From assembly GCA_004380135.1 (NCBI GenBank), contig QXCR01000040.1, positions 1-64,000 of the forward strand: a DNA stretch of 64,000 nt. The letters run 5' to 3'. A model generated the notes under the pieces. The model was not told the DNA's origin and ran no database searches. It saw nothing but the letters and a program-made list of their open reading frames with translations. This DNA is from Stemphylium vesicarium. Its lineage: Eukaryota > Ascomycota > Dothideomycetes > Pleosporales > Pleosporaceae. Of the stretch, positions 59,262-64,000 are shown one piece after another. Positions within the stretch are counted from its first letter, which is position 1. Each line of letters opens with the position of its first letter. The position numbers and the translations under genes are program-made.

Positions 59262-60197
59262 ATGTCTTGGACAGGTATTGCAGCCCGACCACACTCGTCC
59301 GGCATCGCGGCGGCTTACAAGATGCAGGGTTCAAGAAAGGCGTCAATCGCGCGACGACGCAGGTCTTGATGAAGACTGGCCAAGTTGAGCGCACAAATGA
59401 CCGCGACTTCGAGACTGAGCAGCGGTATGTTCCCTCACCCCGTCAGCCGCCGCCTCCCTATTTCCCCCCAGGCGTCCCACCACGACCAAGCCCACGACCA
59501 AGCCCACTAACAAGATGCCAGACGCTACCGCACCATGGAGACGGCAGCGAACAAGCTCCAGAAGGAAGCAAAGGGCTACCTCGACTCCCTGCGCGCCATG
59601 ACCGCCTCTCAAATGCGCATCGCCGAGACCATCGATGCATTCTACGGAGACGCCGGCACCAAGGATGGCGTATCCCGCTCCTACAAGCAAGCCGTCACCG
59701 ACCTCGACGCCGAGACGATAAAAGCCCTCGACGGCCCCTACCGAACCACCGTCTTAGACCCCATCCAGCGCTTCTGTTCCTACTTCCCCGACATCAACGC
59801 CTGCATCACCAAGCGCGAACACAAGCAAATGGACTACGATCGCATGCGCGCCCAAGTTCGGAAGCTGACCGACAAGCCCGACAAGGACGTTACCAAGCTC
59901 CCGCGCGCTGAAAAGGACGAGCAACTTGCAAAGGCTGCCTACGACCAGCTCAACGACACCCTTACAGCCGAACTACCCCAACTCATCGACCTGCGAGTAC
60001 CCTACCTAGACCCAAGTTTCGAGGCGCTCGTCAAGATTCAGTTGAGATTCTGCGCAGAAGCCTACTCAAGAATGGCCCAGGTACAACAGTATCTCGACGC
60101 CAACACAAGAGATCAGTATGCTCAGGGTGAGCTGGACGCCCGGGTCGAGGAGGTGCTGCAAGAGATTAGGGATCTGAGCATTGCCGGAACCGTCTAA
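59262..60197 (+). CDS. RVS161: BAR-domain protein RVS161 (amphiphysin-like)
   Basis: Three exons (59262-59274, 59328-59424, 59522-60197) with introns of 53 and 97 nt encode 261 residues. The first exon codes only four residues and one base. The N-terminus MSWTGFKKGVNRATTQVLMK is an amphipathic helix typical of N-BAR proteins. It is followed by TGQVERTNDRDFETEQRRYR and a BAR coiled coil over the rest (ANKLQKEAKGYLDSLRAMTA, FCSYFPDINACI, IDLRVPYLDPSFEALVKIQ). There is no SH3 domain, which separates it from Rvs167. In yeast Rvs161 pairs with Rvs167 at endocytic sites to bend membrane and drive scission. Confidence 0.94.
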
Positions 60198-61061
60198 GGA
60201 GAGGGCTCTAGAAAAGAGCTGAGTTTTGGGTTTTGTGCATCATGTATGGTAATTCTGAGAGGGCGTTCGAAATCATTGGGTTTGCGGCATTGTTGGGGTT
60301 GCGAAGGGGATGTATGGATGGATGAATGGATGGCATAGGTCCATGCTGTTTCTCATCGCCGAGTCACGAAGGAATCTAATCAATGTCAATGTCAAGTTTT
60401 CAACCAACAGTATGCCGTGATGGCGTTGATAAGTACGTTCGCTCCAAAGGTGTAAGCCATCTCTTGATATGTGTTACCCCTTGAAATTCTCAGGACAGAA
60501 CATACATCACGAAGCAGGCTCAGCAGTGAGATGGAATCTTCACGTATAATGAAACTTGCGTTTCTTTCACTCTCCAGTCTACGCAAATCGACACATGTCC
60601 ACAGCGCCGGAAGAGACTTGAACTAACGAAAATACCCCACGTATCATGAAAAGAAAGATGCCCATGAAAACTCCGTTACCATGCAGAATGTAGGATGCCA
60701 CCATAAATGCGTGACCAAGACTTGGGAGTGAAAGGGCCCTGTACAGGCGTAGCGTCATGAGTCTCCGTCCGATGCTGATACCAAACGCCTCGCTGATAAT
60801 GAAAATGTTCGTTGGAAAAGAACGGGGAAGGAAATGTGGGGGAAGAGAGGAGGCGGCGTATGCGGCGATACGCGGATGTCCACCATATCCGATGGCGGAC
60901 TGAGAATGTGACCGTAGAAGAGCGATGCCTCAGATGCCGGGACGAAGGTGTTGGGGCAAGAATCGAGTCTCGCTCAGATGGAAGCGCGCCTCCCCTGAGT
61001 GACTGGATCACCCCATCCTATGATAATGGCATAACGATGGAGTCAACTTCAAGGCCACCAC
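60198..61061. other. Convergent intergenic region
   Basis: 0.86 kb between the 3' ends of RVS161 and CDC34. There is a short GGATGGAT tract near 60310. No gene was seen. Confidence 0.5.
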
Positions 61062-61909
61062 CTAACGCTTCATCGGGGTATCGTCGTCATCCTCATCCTC
61101 AGCATCATCGTCATCGCCCTCAAAGTCTGAATCCATCTCCTGATCCTCATCCAGATCGCTCTCGCTGCCGCCGAAATCGAGGCTCTCAGCATCGCTATCC
61201 TCCCAGCTCATATCGAACTCGCCCTCATCCTTCTCCTTTTTCCAAGCCGTCTCATGCGTCGGCATGACGAAATCAGTGGGGATGTCCTGCTTCGAGAGCT
61301 CAAGATCCTTCTTAACCATCTCCTTGTACTCGGCGGGCTTGTTGCGCAGCATCACGCCTGCATCGACGTTGGCGGGCGAAGACACCTCGGCGTCGTCCAG
61401 AAGCGAGAGAATGGATATCAGGACTGTCTCGACACGCTGTACGGGGGACCAGCGTTCCGCCGCAGTCTCGCCGGACATCTCGTCATCGCCGGGTGGGTGG
61501 AGGATAGAGATACATAGACGGCCGTCGGGGTAGATGTTGGGGTGGTAGAGCGGTCGGATGAACTTGAAGTCTGCGAATATGTTAGCGCTTTCCCCTAAAC
61601 TGCACGACTTCCTGGCGGTGACGCTACGTACCTGGTGGGCTATGTGGGTAGTTGCGAGGAAACGACATTTTCGCCTTGAAGTAGCCGCCATAGTACATGG
61701 ACTCTTCGTTCAACACAATGAGCGCCACGCTCCATTCGAAGACGTTCTCGTTGATCAGCTGTGACGTGGTTAGCTAACTTGTCCCTGCATCGCCACTCCT
61801 ACGGTGACTCTGGACATGTACCACCAAAACTTACCTCGATATTCGTCCACTTTTCCTTGCTGAGTTGCTTGAACTCGTTCATGAGTATCCGCTGCGCCAT
61901 TTCCGCCAT
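61062..61909 (-). CDS. CDC34: Ubiquitin-conjugating enzyme E2, CDC34/UBC3-type
   Basis: Three exons (61909-61835, 61758-61632, 61570-61062) with introns of 76 and 61 nt encode 236 residues. The UBC fold spans about 5-175: SFPRNYPHSPPDFKFIRPLY, HPNIYPDGRLC with active-site Cys at about 87, and the acidic loop insertion HPPGDDEMSGETAAERW specific to Cdc34/Ube2g types. The C-terminal tail (about 185-236) is strongly acidic with Asp/Glu runs, as in Cdc34, where it contacts the SCF cullin. It therefore should extend K48-linked chains on SCF substrates in cell-cycle control. Confidence 0.94.
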
Positions 61910-63056
61910 GACGTCTTGTGATTTCGGTGTCCTTGCTTAGAGCGTGTATAGTGTTTGTGAGGGGGGTGCGGGAACAAGTAGTACTCAGTAGCGGGCGGCC
62001 GAGGTAGTCGTTCGAACCGGTTGGGGGCAAGCGGTAGGTAGAGAGCGTGTGATGTAGAGTGAGGGTTAATTTATGGAGGGAAGGGGGGAAGAGTGAGAGG
62101 AAAGGCGGGAAGGGTGAGACTTTGTGCTTTAACGGCGTGCGTCCGCTGAGGCGCTGCATGATCGAATGCTCTCGCCGAAAGCAAGGATTACCTAGGCCGA
62201 CCTTTCGGAAAGAGCCTAATTCACCGCTTCCGACCCTGCAGGAGACCTCGTGGAACCTTCACCTTGTTCCTCAGCGCTGCAGCTATACAACGTCACTGCC
62301 TTCCTTATTCCTCGGTTGAGTTGCTTTGTCCGCTCCACCATGCTTCCACTCGATGACAATGGCGAGCCTGCCATTGTGCACTTCCGATCTCGGAACGAAT
62401 AGGAATGGTACGGAACGAAAGGGTCTTTTTAGCCCGCGTGATGGCCACGATTGACGGCTTATCTATCATCCATGGATCGCAAACGCCGGCCTAGTGTACC
62501 AACTGAGGCACGTTGCCTTGGGCCTTGGAGCCTCACCAACATCCTCCCCTCAAACTGCCTGTCAGGCTACCACGTGGTACTTGCTGCATACTGCCACATC
62601 ACTGCATCTATTTAGAGTGCCCGAAACAAACAAAAGCTCACATGATGCTCTATTACTGTACCTGGAGATGTCTGCATTTTCTTTTGTGTTGCAACTACGC
62701 CTTCTGACTAAAGTCCCGAGTCTTGTCGCCACCACACCCATCGTTCAGCTGCCCAACAAGGGGCTGCGCTACCGGCTCGTGTACCTGAATGACCTGGTCG
62801 GCCGGCAACTTCACCAAGGTACATCAAGGTACTTTCACAATGGACGTTATTTGAAAAAACAATTCTTTTCTTTTCAAGTGCTCGTGCATGTACTGTCAAA
62901 CATGATCGTGTCTAACATGACCCAGGGATGACTTCCCTATGCTGTGTAGTAGAACCCCGCTGAATGACGATATCCACCCATTACACCTGCGCTGGCGTTA
63001 CATCGTGTACTGAATGAACAACAGGAAAGAGAAACAAAGGAAACTAAACGTGTAAA
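61910..63056. other. Intergenic, no gene seen
   Basis: 1.1 kb with the CDC34 promoter and the 3' flank of the CorA gene. A plus-strand frame at 62494-62931 has no motif and I do not call it. Confidence 0.45.
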
Positions 63057-64000
63057 TCAAATGTATCGCATCTTCTTCGCGACACCCAAGCAGACAGAAA
63101 CGAAGAGGCAGATGACCCCGATGATGCCAAAAAACCAAGCCAAGCTACCGTCCTGCCCTGGTACCTTGACGTTCATACCAAAGAGACCGCAGATCAAGTT
63201 GAGAGGAACAAGAATGGTCGCGATGACCGTAACCTTTTGAAGCGTGGCGTTGCTATCGTTTCCTTGGATGACTTGGTCGACCGAGATCTGTGCGAGGTAG
63301 TTGGAATGCGCGCGGCTCAGCATCTTCTCGAAATGGGCCAAGTTGGACATCATCGTGACAACGTGATCCTGGATATCACTGAGGTACATGCCCACGTCGC
63401 CACGGGGAGCCACGCTGTAGGACTCATTGCAACGCTTGGCAAAGCCCTTGATGACGTCTGCCTTGCCTCCCAAGAGACGCAGAAGCTGCATGACGCGCTT
63501 GCGACAATCGCCAATGGAGCGAAGGATTGCGCGAGAGTCCTCGATACGGGCAGTGAAAACCTGGTCTTCAATCGCGTCTGCCTCGTCCTCGATACCCCGA
63601 ATGACAGGAGCAAAGCTGTCAACAATGTCGTCGATGAGAGCATAGCAGATCCAGTCGGCGTTGAGGTTAATGTAGTCGCGGAGGCGGCTAATACGCTTGC
63701 GGACGTTCAGCGTGTGTGGGCTCTCGCAGAAAGTAAAGGTCAAGATGCCCTCCTTGAATACCACGGCGTAGAAGTTGACTGGCTCCAAGTACTCGTCCGA
63801 CTCCTTGTCGGCTTGGAAGAAGGAGCGGAATGAAACAAAGTAGTATTGGTGGAACAACTCCACTTTCTCGCGCGGTTCTTGGATGCAAATATCTTCGCGG
63901 GTAAGGGGATGCACTCCAAAGGCCTTGGAAATGGCAAAGACCTCCTCTTCAGTTGGGTTGACCATGTCCAGCCACCAAACGCCGCCGTCTGATGGTGTGT
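63057..64000 (-). CDS. CorA/ALR-type Mg2+ transporter, 5' end outside window
   Basis: The last about 314 codons of a CorA-family protein; the frame is open to the window edge (VWWLDMVNPTEEEV), so the N-terminus is missing. The long soluble helical domain is followed by two membrane segments near the C-terminus: VTVIATILVPLNLICGLFGM and WFFGIIGVICLFVSVCLGVA. The pore signature is GMN followed by VKVPGQ, as in fungal Alr1/Mnr2 proteins. It would be a pentameric Mg2+ channel of the plasma membrane or vacuole. Which paralogue it is cannot be told without the N-terminal part. Confidence 0.9.
   Translation of the reverse strand, partial: TPSDGGVWWLDMVNPTEEEVFAISKAFGVHPLTREDICIQEPREKVELFHQYYFVSFRSFFQADKESDEYLEPVNFYAVVFKEGILTFTFCESPHTLNVRKRISRLRDYINLNADWICYALIDDIVDSFAPVIRGIEDEADAIEDQVFTARIEDSRAILRSIGDCRKRVMQLLRLLGGKADVIKGFAKRCNESYSVAPRGDVGMYLSDIQDHVVTMMSNLAHFEKMLSRAHSNYLAQISVDQVIQGNDSNATLQKVTVIATILVPLNLICGLFGMNVKVPGQDGSLAWFFGIIGVICLFVSVCLGVAKKMRYI

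Overview
The window looks like nuclear DNA of a filamentous ascomycete (Pezizomycotina, probably a Dothideomycete; the species is inferred, not shown). Genes carry short introns of about 47-170 nt with GT..AG ends and CTNAC-type branch sites. Family content is typical of such fungi: a HET domain gene, a LaeA-like methyltransferase, a DUF7587-like gene, an APH-type kinase and a small secreted cysteine protein. Splice junctions were worked out by hand from reading frame and splice signals, so CDS spans include introns.

Layout. 1.6-4.3 kb: a CRIB-domain Cdc42/Rac effector (minus). 4.3-11.9 kb: a long stretch with no gene I can support. 11.9-18.8 kb: a dense housekeeping block with NDUFB3 (minus), CAF1/POP2 deadenylase (plus), RPF1 (minus) and glycyl-tRNA synthetase (plus), arranged as two divergent pairs. 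20.6-24.9 kb: LaeA-like methyltransferase, short-chain dehydrogenase and PAP2 phosphatase, all plus. 25.2-32.5 kb: a DUF7587-like gene with an in-frame stop, an APH-fold kinase, a multi-pass membrane protein and a cation diffusion facilitator. 32.5-38.2 kb: gene-poor, holding only a small secreted six-cysteine protein. 38.2-45.6 kb: an intact RING protein followed by two decayed minus-strand genes. The second is a HET gene split by a 138-bp foldback element with an 8-bp target duplication. 46.2-64 kb: mostly housekeeping genes (SIS1-type Hsp40, CBF5/dyskerin, TENA-like protein, mitochondrial TrpRS, RVS161 BAR protein, CDC34 E2, CorA/ALR-type Mg2+ transporter cut by the window edge), with a decayed SDR, an intact related SDR and a frameshifted gene between them.

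How it fits together. Several core genes serve RNA and protein production: CBF5 and RPF1 in ribosome biogenesis, CAF1 in mRNA decay, GlyRS and mitochondrial TrpRS in translation, SIS1 in folding and CDC34 in ubiquitination. CRIB protein and RVS161 belong to polarity/actin/endocytosis. Accessory genes sit between these conserved blocks, and at least four of them are broken. The most interesting locus is 39.9-45.5 kb, where a self-recognition (HET) gene is visibly in decay. No tRNA, rRNA or CRISPR array was found.
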